A stretch of 10,388 nt of DNA from assembly GCA_937944035.1 (NCBI GenBank), contig CALDZQ010000384.1:1-10388 (forward strand), read 5' to 3'. Position 1 is the stretch's first letter, and each line of letters starts with the position of its first letter. The stretch is from an uncultured Neomegalonema sp. (GTDB lineage Bacteria > Pseudomonadota > Alphaproteobacteria > Rhodobacterales > Rhodobacteraceae). This document shows, in pieces, positions 1 through 6,198 of this stretch. Under the pieces are notes generated by a model. It saw only the letters and a program-made list of their open reading frames with translations, did no database searches and was not told the origin of the DNA. A program made the translations under genes and the position numbers.

Positions 1-855
1 GGTGGCGGTTGGGACGGCACGGCGCGCGGGACGGGTGAGGCGCTCACGAAATCGGGCCTCGTCGGCAAGGCGAGTTATGAGAACATGTCGGGCGGCGGCG
101 GCGGTAAGGCAATCGGCTATCTGATCGAGAACGCCGAAAGCCAACGCGGCACGTTGATGGTCAACTCGACACCCATCGTCATCCGCTCGCTGACGGGTGT
201 GTTCCCGCAGAACTTCCGCGATCTGACGCTGATTGCCGGAACCATTGGCGACTATGCCGCAATCGTTGTGAGCAAAGACAGCGACATCAACTCAATGGCT
301 GATTTCATGGCCGCTTACAAGAAAGACCCCAGCAAGGTTGCGGTTGGCGGCGGCTCGGCGCCGGGCAGCATGGATCACCTTGTTCCGGCGATGATCGTTG
401 AAGCGGGCGGCGCGGACCCGCTTGATCTGAAATACGTTGCCTATGACGCGGGCGGTAAGGCGATGGCCGGACTGCTGGCGGGCGAGACGGCGGTTCTGTC
501 CACGGGCTTCTCCGAGGCGGTTGAGTTGGCGGCGGCGGGCGAGGTGAAAATTATCGCGGTTACGGCGAATGAGCGTCTGGCCGATTTCCCTGATATTCCA
601 ACGGTCAAGGAGCAAGGCATTGATGCGGAGTTCGTCAACTGGCGCGGGTTCTTCGGCGCACCGGGTCTGACGGCGGCGGAAGTTGATGCCTATCAGGCGG
701 CGCTGGCGCATATGTATGAGACGCCCGAATGGGAAGCCGTGCGCAAGCGCAACGGCTGGGTCAACATCCACAACGAAGGCCATGATTTCCGCACCTTCCT
801 CGAAGGTCAGGAAAAGACGATTGGTGATCTGATGAAGAAACTGGGTTTTCTTTGA
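1..855 (+). CDS. tctC: Tripartite tricarboxylate transporter substrate-binding protein (TctC/Bug family), 5'-truncated by the window
   Basis: This is the periplasmic solute-binding subunit of a TTT-type secondary transporter, which captures a carboxylate-type substrate and hands it to the TctAB membrane pair. The frame is open from base 1 and reads GGGWDGTARGTGEAL, the normal early TctC segment, so the ATG at 85 is internal. About 284 residues are visible. Family members are about 320-330 residues, so the signal peptide and first ~40 residues lie outside. Family-like segments are SAPGSMDHL, YDAGGKAM, ERLADFPDIPTVKEQGID and VNWRGFFGAPGL. The gene ends in TGA at 853-855. tctB and tctA follow on the same strand, the usual order. 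The substrate cannot be read from the sequence: Bug proteins bind many carboxylates, and no TctDE-type regulator is present to help. Confidence 0.95.
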   Translation, partial: GGGWDGTARGTGEALTKSGLVGKASYENMSGGGGGKAIGYLIENAESQRGTLMVNSTPIVIRSLTGVFPQNFRDLTLIAGTIGDYAAIVVSKDSDINSMADFMAAYKKDPSKVAVGGGSAPGSMDHLVPAMIVEAGGADPLDLKYVAYDAGGKAMAGLLAGETAVLSTGFSEAVELAAAGEVKIIAVTANERLADFPDIPTVKEQGIDAEFVNWRGFFGAPGLTAAEVDAYQAALAHMYETPEWEAVRKRNGWVNIHNEGHDFRTFLEGQEKTIGDLMKKLGFL

Positions 856-873
856 TTAACACATAAATACAAC

Positions 874-901
874 GTCATACCCCGCGCTGGCGGGGTGTGA
901 C
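874..901. repeat. Palindromic intergenic element between tctC and tctB
   Basis: A 12-bp stem (874-885 with 890-901, one T-G wobble at 878/897) closes on the four-base loop GCTG. The core is ACCCCGC/GCGGGGT flanked by GTCAT and TGTGAC. A T-rich stretch (ttggttttcttt, 903-914) follows. I recognise the GTCATACCCCGC-type core as a dispersed palindromic repeat seen in many alphaproteobacterial genomes. In the transcript it would sit just after tctC and could stabilise the 3' end of tctC mRNA, or partly terminate transcription and so reduce tctBA relative to the abundant binding protein. The structure is visible; the role is inferred. Confidence 0.7.
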
Positions 902-945
902 ATTGGTTTTCTTTGTTAAATCTCATTACATACAAGAGAATCATC

Positions 946-1434
946 ATGGCGCTCGACCGCTGGATTGCCCTCATATTCCTGCTGATGTGCCTTGTGTACG
1001 GTTACACGGCGTTCTTTACGATGGATGCGACGCTGCCGCCTTTTATGAAGCGCAATCCGATTTGGCCCAGCACGTTTCCGAAAGTGCTGGCGGTTCTGGG
1101 CATCATCGCCTCGCTGTTTGTGTTGCTGGGGTTTGAGAAGCGGAGCGGGACGGATAAAGCGCCGGATATAGATTACCGGCGGCTGTGGGACTACAATATC
1201 GGTCAGGCCGTGCTGCTGCTGGCGCTGATGGCGCTTTATGCCGTTGCGCTGCGGCCCGCCGGATTTATCGCCTCGACATCCCTCTTTCTAATCCTCGGTC
1301 CGCTGATCCTTGGCGAGCGGCGGATGCTGGTCGTGGCCGTTGTGGCCCTGATTGCGGCGGTGGCGGTTTGGTATCTGGTTGAGGGTGTCCTCGGCATTTA
1401 TCTGCGGCCCTTGCCGTATTTCATGGGGACGTGA
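946..1434 (+). CDS. tctB: Tripartite tricarboxylate transporter small membrane subunit (TctB, DUF1468)
   Basis: This is the small integral membrane subunit that pairs with TctA in a TTT carboxylate importer. From the ATG at 946 the protein is 162 residues (MALDRWIALIFLL...), a normal TctB length. Hydrophobic segments lie at about 6-24, 47-63, 86-122 (two closely spaced helices around the LRPAGF turn) and 126-152, giving the family's four-plus-helix pattern. The LRPAGF and VLGIYLRPLP segments are typical. An in-frame TTG at 913 would add MLNLITYKRII, but the ATG at 946 has a purine-rich AAGAGAA a few bases upstream and starts directly before the first helix, so I prefer it. Only three bases separate its TGA from the tctA start, implying coupled expression. 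Confidence 0.93.
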   Translation: MALDRWIALIFLLMCLVYGYTAFFTMDATLPPFMKRNPIWPSTFPKVLAVLGIIASLFVLLGFEKRSGTDKAPDIDYRRLWDYNIGQAVLLLALMALYAVALRPAGFIASTSLFLILGPLILGERRMLVVAVVALIAAVAVWYLVEGVLGIYLRPLPYFMGT

Positions 1435-1437
1435 GCC

Positions 1438-2961
1438 ATGCTTGAAGGTCTGATGATCGGTCTGGCGACGGCGCTGTCGATTAAAAACCTCGCGATGGTG
1501 ATCGGCGGATGTTTGATCGGGACGTTCATCGGGATGTTGCCCGGCCTTGGGCCGATGTCGATTATCGCAATTATGATCCCCATCGCGATCACGATCGGCG
1601 ACCCGTCTGCGGCGTTGATCCTGCTCGCGGGGGTGTATTACGGGGCGATTTTCGGGGGTTCGACCTCCTCAATCCTCATCAATGCGCCGGGGGTCGCCTC
1701 CACCGTCGCGACCAGTTTTGACGGCTATCCGCTGGCCCGCCAAGGCAAGGCCGGCAAGGCGCTGACGGTGGCGGCGATCTCGTCATTTTGCGGCGGGACC
1801 ATCGGGGCGATTTTGCTGATGATCTTCGCGCCGATGCTGGCCTCGGTCGCGTTGTTGTTCCATTCGGCGGAGTATTTCGCGCTGATGGTCGTGGGCCTGT
1901 CCGCTATCGCAGCATTTGCCGGAACGGGCCAAGTGGGCAAGGCGATGATGATGACGCTGCTGGGCCTGATTATGGCGACGGTTGGGGAGGGGGCGCTATT
2001 CAACCTGCCCCGCTTTACGGGCGGGGTGATGGACCTGCAATCGGGGTTTGGCTTCATCACGCTGGCGATGGCGATGTTTGCACTGCCCGAAGCGATATTT
2101 CTTGTGCTGGACCCTGCCCGCTCGAAATCGGCGGATGGCGGGGAGCAGAGTGAGATCAAAGACATGCGCATTACCGGGGCGGAAGCGCGGCAAATTGCGC
2201 CGGTGATCGGGCGGCAGTCGATCCAAGGGTTTTTGATCGGTGTTTTGCCCGGAGCGGGGGCGACGATTGCGTCTTTCCTGGGCTATGCGGTTGAGCGCAA
2301 TATCGCCCCGAAAGCGGAGCAGGAACAATTCGGCAAAGGCTCGATCAAAGGGTTGGCCGCACCGGAAGCGGCAAATAATGCGGCCTGCACCGGATCGTTC
2401 GTGCCGTTGCTGACGCTGGGGATTCCCGGCTCCGGCACGACGGCGATTTTGCTGGGAGCGTTGATCGCGCTGAACGTCTCGCCGGGGCCGCGTTTGATGG
2501 TCGATAATCCGCAGGTGTTCTGGTCGGTGATCGTGTCGATGTATATCGGTAATCTGATTTTGCTGATCCTGAACCTGCCGCTGATCCCCTATATCGCGAA
2601 GATACTGGCGGTCCCGCGCACGTTTTTGATCCCGTTCATCCTGTTCTTCACGCTGATGGGCGCGTATATCGGGCAGAATAATGCGACGGAGTTGCTGATC
2701 CTCGTCGGCCTCGGTGTCTGTGCGACGATCCTGCGGTTTGCGGATTATCCGCTGGCGCCGTTGCTGATCGGGTTCATCCTTGGGCGGATGTTGGAGGATA
2801 ACTTCGCCCGCTCGATGCAGCTGTATGACGGGATCGGGTTCATCACCGCGCGGCCGATGACGATGGGACTGCTGTTGGTAGCTGTATTTCTGGTGTTTTT
2901 ACCCGGCTATCGCGCCCGCCGAGCACGATTGCGGGCGGCGGGTGTGGCGGACGGGGATTGA
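1438..2961 (+). CDS. tctA: Tripartite tricarboxylate transporter large permease subunit (TctA)
   Basis: This is the main permease of the TTT importer, which moves the TctC-delivered carboxylate across the inner membrane using an ion gradient. The 507-residue product is full length and almost wholly hydrophobic. It carries the two family glycine motifs, GTFIGMLPGLGP (about 28-39) and GFLIGVLPGAGA (about 264-275). These repeat each other and reflect the internal duplication known for TctA. The conserved PLLTLGIPGSGTTAILLGAL lies at about 323-342, YYGAIFGGSTSSILINAPG near 67-85, and the hydrophilic loop GKGSIKGLAAPEAANNA near 299-315. GGGGA upstream serves as the ribosome site. The stop codon lies five bases from the stop of the opposing bmt gene. 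Complete and intact. Confidence 0.97.
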   Translation: MLEGLMIGLATALSIKNLAMVIGGCLIGTFIGMLPGLGPMSIIAIMIPIAITIGDPSAALILLAGVYYGAIFGGSTSSILINAPGVASTVATSFDGYPLARQGKAGKALTVAAISSFCGGTIGAILLMIFAPMLASVALLFHSAEYFALMVVGLSAIAAFAGTGQVGKAMMMTLLGLIMATVGEGALFNLPRFTGGVMDLQSGFGFITLAMAMFALPEAIFLVLDPARSKSADGGEQSEIKDMRITGAEARQIAPVIGRQSIQGFLIGVLPGAGATIASFLGYAVERNIAPKAEQEQFGKGSIKGLAAPEAANNAACTGSFVPLLTLGIPGSGTTAILLGALIALNVSPGPRLMVDNPQVFWSVIVSMYIGNLILLILNLPLIPYIAKILAVPRTFLIPFILFFTLMGAYIGQNNATELLILVGLGVCATILRFADYPLAPLLIGFILGRMLEDNFARSMQLYDGIGFITARPMTMGLLLVAVFLVFLPGYRARRARLRAAGVADGD

Positions 2962-2966
2962 TAAGA

Positions 2967-3986
2967 TCAGGTCCGCTTCCTGCGCCGGGTTCTGGCCGGA
3001 GCGGCGTGTGGATCGGGCGCTTCGGTTCCGTCGTTTTCAGAACTGAAATCCCCAAGCCGTGCTTTTATCTCGTCGAGGCCGGGCCGTTCGCCCGGCACAT
3101 GTTCTTCCAGCGCCGCGCGCATCGCCACCAGATGCGGGTTTCGTGTGCCACAGCACCCGCCGATCAACCGCGCGCCCGCATCCCGCGCCAAGCGCGCGTA
3201 ATCCGCCATCGTCTCCGGTGTGCCATCGTATTCGATCGCGCCATCCACGTATTTCGGGATTCCGGCATTTGCCTTCGCGATCACGATACCGTCCGGCGCG
3301 GCTTCGGTCAGGCCCAAAACCGTGCGCAGCAGGTCGGACGCGCCCGTACCGCAATTCGCGCCGAATGCGATAGGCTTGCTCGCCAGCCCGTCTTGCATCC
3401 GGGCATAGTCAGCCGAAGTAACACCCATCATCGTCCGCCCCGCACTGTCAAAACTCAGCGTCCCGCACAGCGGTGCATTGAGGTTCTTCGCGGCCTGTGC
3501 GACGGCTTCCATCTCCTCACGCGAGGAAATCGTCTCGGCCCATAATACATCGACCCCGCCATCCAGCAGTCCGCGCATCTGCTCCTCAAATCCAGCCACC
3601 GCATCCTCCATCGACAGCGGTCCAACCGGCACCAGCAGCTCCCCCGTCGGCCCCACGGACCCCGCCACGATCACAGGACGATCTGCCCCGTCGGCGACCT
3701 CACGCGCGATCTGGGCGGCGCGTTTGTTAATCTCGTGAACCCGATCCTGCGCATTGTGCAATTTCAAACGATACCGCGTTCCGCCAAAACTGTTCGTGAG
3801 GATCACGTCTGAACCGGAGTCCACAAACCCCTGATGCAGCGCTTTTATTTTCTCCGGCGCATCAAAGTTCCACAGCTCAGGCGCTTCACCGGCCTCCAGC
3901 CCCATCGCGAAAAGATTGGTCCCGGTCGCGCCATCAAGCAGCAACCATTCACGGGTTTCGAGCAATTCGGCGAGGCGGTTGGACAT
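2967..3986 (-). CDS. bmt: Betaine--homocysteine S-methyltransferase-like zinc enzyme (pfam02574)
   Basis: This cytoplasmic enzyme is predicted to transfer a methyl group, most likely from glycine betaine, to homocysteine to give methionine. The 339-residue product has the homocysteine S-methyltransferase barrel: LLLDGATGTNLFAMGL (16-30), VILTNSFGGTRYRL (61-74), VAGSVGPTGELLVP (107-120), WAETISSREE (149-158) and the zinc ligands C212 in FGANCGTG and C278/C279 in GGCCGT. The architecture matches the Bmt proteins of marine Rhodobacterales; related methyl donors (S-methylmethionine, dimethylsulfoniopropionate) cannot be excluded. The tail after about residue 315 is low-complexity and ends ARTRRRKRT, outside the catalytic fold. 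GGGAAAG lies just upstream of the ATG. The gene stands alone, divergent from the radical SAM operon and convergent with tctA. Confidence 0.82.
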   Translation of the reverse strand: MSNRLAELLETREWLLLDGATGTNLFAMGLEAGEAPELWNFDAPEKIKALHQGFVDSGSDVILTNSFGGTRYRLKLHNAQDRVHEINKRAAQIAREVADGADRPVIVAGSVGPTGELLVPVGPLSMEDAVAGFEEQMRGLLDGGVDVLWAETISSREEMEAVAQAAKNLNAPLCGTLSFDSAGRTMMGVTSADYARMQDGLASKPIAFGANCGTGASDLLRTVLGLTEAAPDGIVIAKANAGIPKYVDGAIEYDGTPETMADYARLARDAGARLIGGCCGTRNPHLVAMRAALEEHVPGERPGLDEIKARLGDFSSENDGTEAPDPHAAPARTRRRKRT

Positions 3987-4021
3987 AGGACTTTCCCAGC
4001 AAAGAATGACATAAGAAAATC

Positions 4022-4048
4022 TTTATATCATCTCGTTTGGGCAGGCAA
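4022..4048 (-). promoter_or_regulatory. Possible promoter for bmt
   Basis: On the minus strand a TATAAA-like -10 (4027 to 4022) lies about 35 bases before the bmt ATG. TTGCCT (4048 to 4043) sits upstream with a 15-base spacer, or CTTGCC with 16. The spacing is a little short, so this is a weak call. No methionine-pathway riboswitch (SAM-II or SAH type) could be recognised in the short leader. Confidence 0.3.
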
Positions 4049-4073
4049 GCCCCACCCGTGCGCATTGGATGGG

Positions 4074-4110
4074 TTGACAGCGAAACAAGAATATTGTTCC
4101 AGTAAAGTTC
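4074..4110 (+). promoter_or_regulatory. Predicted promoter of the radical SAM/DUF4130 operon, with a consensus -35
   Basis: A perfect TTGACA hexamer at 4074-4079 lies 44 bases before the radical SAM start. A -10 with normal spacing would fall at about 4096-4102, where the sequence (GTTCCAG) is a poor match to TATAAT but coincides with the first half of the LexA box. LexA bound there would block RNA polymerase. The -35 match is seen; the exact -10 and start site are not resolved. Confidence 0.45.
4096..4110 (+). promoter_or_regulatory. LexA operator (alphaproteobacterial SOS box, GTTC-N7-GTTC)
   Basis: GTTC at 4096-4099 and GTTC at 4107-4110 are separated by exactly seven bases (cagtaaa). This is a perfect match to the direct-repeat LexA box known in Rhodobacter, and in rhizobia as GAAC-N7-GAAC on the other strand. 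It lies 13 bases before the radical SAM start codon, downstream of a consensus -35. A GAAC at 4115-4118 also makes a GTTC-N4-GAAC palindrome with the second half-site. Position and fit support SOS control of the operon; binding itself is inferred. Confidence 0.75.
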
Positions 4111-4111
4111 T

Positions 4112-4116
4112 GGAGA
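4112..4116 (+). promoter_or_regulatory. Ribosome binding site of the radical SAM gene
   Basis: GGAGA lies seven bases before the ATG at 4124, a good Shine-Dalgarno that fixes the start. It falls between the second GTTC of the LexA box and the GAAC at 4115-4118, so the operator and the translation start are packed together and the leader is very short. Confidence 0.7.
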
Positions 4117-4123
4117 ACAAAAC

Positions 4124-5362
4124 ATGGCACTACTGTCGCGACTCGAAAAACTGAAAATCCTCGCGGATGCCGCGAAATACGACGCTTCATGCTCATCGAG
4201 CGGATCAACAACGCGCGATTCGCGGGGCGGTAAAGGCGTCGGCTCGTCCGAAGGTATGGGCATTTGCCACGCTTATACACCGGACGGGCGCTGTATCTCG
4301 CTGCTCAAAGTCCTGATGACAAACTACTGCATGTTCGACTGCCGCTTTTGCGTGAACCGGATCAGCTCCAACGTCCGGCGCGCGCGTTTTATGCCTGAAG
4401 ACCTCGCGCAACTGACCATCGATTTTTACAAGCGCAACTACATTGAGGGGCTGTTTCTGTCCTCTGGCATTATCAAGTCGCCGGATTACACAATGGAACA
4501 ACTTATTGAAGTTGCAAGAATATTACGCGTTCGCGAAGATTTCAGAGGGTATATCCATCTGAAAACCATCCCCGATGCCGACCCGCTGTTGCTGGCCGAG
4601 GCGGGGCGGTTGGCCGATCGGGTGTCGATCAATGTCGAACTCCCCACCCGCAGCGGCCTCGCCAAATTCGCTCCCGAAAAAGACGAAACCCGCATCCGTG
4701 ACGCGATGGCCTCGACCCGCGATCAGATCATCGGCTGGAAGCAGGAGCGCAAGCGCATTAAATCGGCCCCGCGCTTTGCGCCCGCCGGGCAGTCGACGCA
4801 GATGATTTTGGGCGCGGATGGCGCATCGGACTCGGAAGTGCTGCGCTCCAGCACCGATCTTTACGGCTCCTACGACCTCAAGCGCGTCTATTATTCTGCG
4901 TTCAGCCCGATCCCGGACGCCTCAAAAGACCTGCCCTTGCAACGCCCGCCCTTGATGCGCGAGCACCGCGTTTATCAGGCCGATTGGCTGTGGCGGTTCT
5001 ACGGTTTCGGTCTGCAAGACCTTGATACCGCTATGGAAGGCGGGATGCTGCCGCTCGACATCGACCCGAAACTCTCATGGGCGCTGCAACGCCGTGATCT
5101 GTTTCCGATTGACGTGAACAGCGCTGCGAAGGAGCAACTTTTGCGCGTGCCCGGCCTTGGCACAAAAAGCGTCGGCTCCATCCTCTCGGCCCGCCGCCAC
5201 GGGCGCTTGCGGCTGGCTGATATTGGAAAACTGTGCCGCAATATCAGCAAGATACGTCCCTTTATTGTCACTCAAGACTGGCGACCGACAGCTCTTTTGG
5301 ACCGCGAAGGTCTGCGCGGGATGCTCGCGCCAAAACCAAAGCAGTTGGAGCTTGCGCTCTGA
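4124..5362 (+). CDS. Putative DNA modification/repair radical SAM protein (TIGR03916 type) with helix-hairpin-helix
   Basis: This radical SAM enzyme of unknown reaction is known from its association with UdgX-type uracil-DNA glycosylase homologues, so a DNA or nucleotide substrate is presumed. The 412-residue product has the cluster motif YCMFDCRFCVNR, with C69, C73 and C76 binding the 4Fe-4S cluster in CX3CX2C spacing. Extra cysteines lie just before it (C48 in GICHAYTPDGRC and C57), a feature of this family. Other conserved segments are GLFLSSGI (109-116), the GYIHLKTIPDAD strand (142-153) and SINVELPT (168-175). A helix-hairpin-helix around FPIDVNSAAKEQLLRVPGLG (about 327-346) suggests non-specific DNA binding. 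The TGA overlaps the next ATG by one base. A LexA box and good ribosome site precede it. Confidence 0.92.
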   Translation: MALLSRLEKLKILADAAKYDASCSSSGSTTRDSRGGKGVGSSEGMGICHAYTPDGRCISLLKVLMTNYCMFDCRFCVNRISSNVRRARFMPEDLAQLTIDFYKRNYIEGLFLSSGIIKSPDYTMEQLIEVARILRVREDFRGYIHLKTIPDADPLLLAEAGRLADRVSINVELPTRSGLAKFAPEKDETRIRDAMASTRDQIIGWKQERKRIKSAPRFAPAGQSTQMILGADGASDSEVLRSSTDLYGSYDLKRVYYSAFSPIPDASKDLPLQRPPLMREHRVYQADWLWRFYGFGLQDLDTAMEGGMLPLDIDPKLSWALQRRDLFPIDVNSAAKEQLLRVPGLGTKSVGSILSARRHGRLRLADIGKLCRNISKIRPFIVTQDWRPTALLDREGLRGMLAPKPKQLELAL

Positions 5363-6195
5363 TGCGGGTTGTGCGGTTGGACCATGAAACCGATTTCGAC
5401 GGCTGGCGCGGGCAGGCCCGCTCATTGCTTGTCGATGGCATCCCGCCGCAAGATGTGGCGTGGCAGGTCGGCACGGCGCAAGCGGACCTGTTTGGCGCGT
5501 TGGAGCGCCCGCTCGACCCGCGCGAACCCTCCCGCCGCCTGCGCGTCCCGAAACAATTCCTCAGCGACGCCAAGCTGGCCATTTGCAACCGCGATCCGGG
5601 GCGGTTTGATTTGCTCTACCGGCTGTTATGGCGCATCCAGCAAACGCCGGAATTGTTGACAAACACTGTTGACGATGATGTCTACCAGTTTGAAAAACTT
5701 ATCAAATCCGTTCGCCGTGACAGACACAAAATGCGCGCCTTTGTCCGCTTTCGTTCCGTCAAAGGCGAGGCGGATACCTATGTCGCGTGGTTCGAGCCGG
5801 AGCATCATATCCTCGAAGAAAACGCCGAATTCTTCGTCCGCCGCTTTGCCAATATGCGGTGGTCAATTCTGACGCCGGAGGGGTCCGCTCATTGGAACCG
5901 CGAGAGACTCGCCTTCGGCCCCGGTGCAAACCGTGCGGATGCACCGGATTCCGACGCGCTGGAAGAGCTTTGGCGCGGGTATTACGCCGCAATTTTCAAT
6001 CCGGCCCGTCTGAAGGTTAAAGCGATGACATCGGAGATGCCGAAAAAGTATTGGAAAAATCTGCCCGAAGCGGCGTTAATCAAACCGCTGATGGCAAGCG
6101 CGCATCGCGCTGAGAAGGGGATGATTGACGCCGAGGCCACGCCCGCAAAGCGCCAAGCCAATTACGAATTCGCGGCCAATCCGCCGGAGAGCTAA
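5362..6195 (+). CDS. DUF4130/TIGR03915 probable DNA metabolism protein, stand-alone without UdgX domain
   Basis: This is the partner protein of the TIGR03916 radical SAM enzyme; its biochemical role is unknown. It is 277 residues from the ATG at 5362, which overlaps the upstream TGA (TGATG), the expected coupled start. The same frame is open further upstream, but only as an out-of-frame reading of the radical SAM gene. DUF4130 features are TDFDGWRGQARSLL (10-23), RFDLLYRLLWRIQ (81-93), VRRDRHKMRAFVRF (117-130), WFEPEHHILE (143-152), FFVRRFANMRWSILTP (157-172) and FNPARLKVKAMTSEMPKKYW (212-231). In many bacteria this protein continues after LPEAALI into a UdgX domain. Here a 37-residue polar tail ends it, and the UdgX KRRIH motif is absent. 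It converges on speE with three bases between stops. Confidence 0.9.
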   Translation: MRVVRLDHETDFDGWRGQARSLLVDGIPPQDVAWQVGTAQADLFGALERPLDPREPSRRLRVPKQFLSDAKLAICNRDPGRFDLLYRLLWRIQQTPELLTNTVDDDVYQFEKLIKSVRRDRHKMRAFVRFRSVKGEADTYVAWFEPEHHILEENAEFFVRRFANMRWSILTPEGSAHWNRERLAFGPGANRADAPDSDALEELWRGYYAAIFNPARLKVKAMTSEMPKKYWKNLPEAALIKPLMASAHRAEKGMIDAEATPAKRQANYEFAANPPES

Positions 6196-6198
6196 ACC

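Noticed and set aside
85..855. ATG at 85 as the start of tctC
   Set aside because: The frame is open to base 1 and encodes the normal TctC GGGWD...TARG segment, so the gene begins before the window.
2958..3545. 195-residue plus-strand ORF opposite bmt
   Set aside because: Arginine-rich antisense reading of a conserved methyltransferase gene; no recognisable family.
4039..4072. GGGC...GCCC and CCCACC...GGGT inverted pairs in the bmt/radical SAM divergent region
   Set aside because: Stems are four to five pairs and poorly placed; they do not stand out from GC-rich background.
3987..4073. SAM- or SAH-type riboswitch before bmt
   Set aside because: The leader after the likely -10 is only about 30 bases and shows no SAM-II, SAM-V or SAH riboswitch core.
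5233..5361. Longer N-terminus for the DUF4130 protein from 5233
   Set aside because: The added 43 residues are an out-of-frame reading of the radical SAM gene; DUF4130 homology starts at the ATG at 5362, which overlaps the upstream stop.
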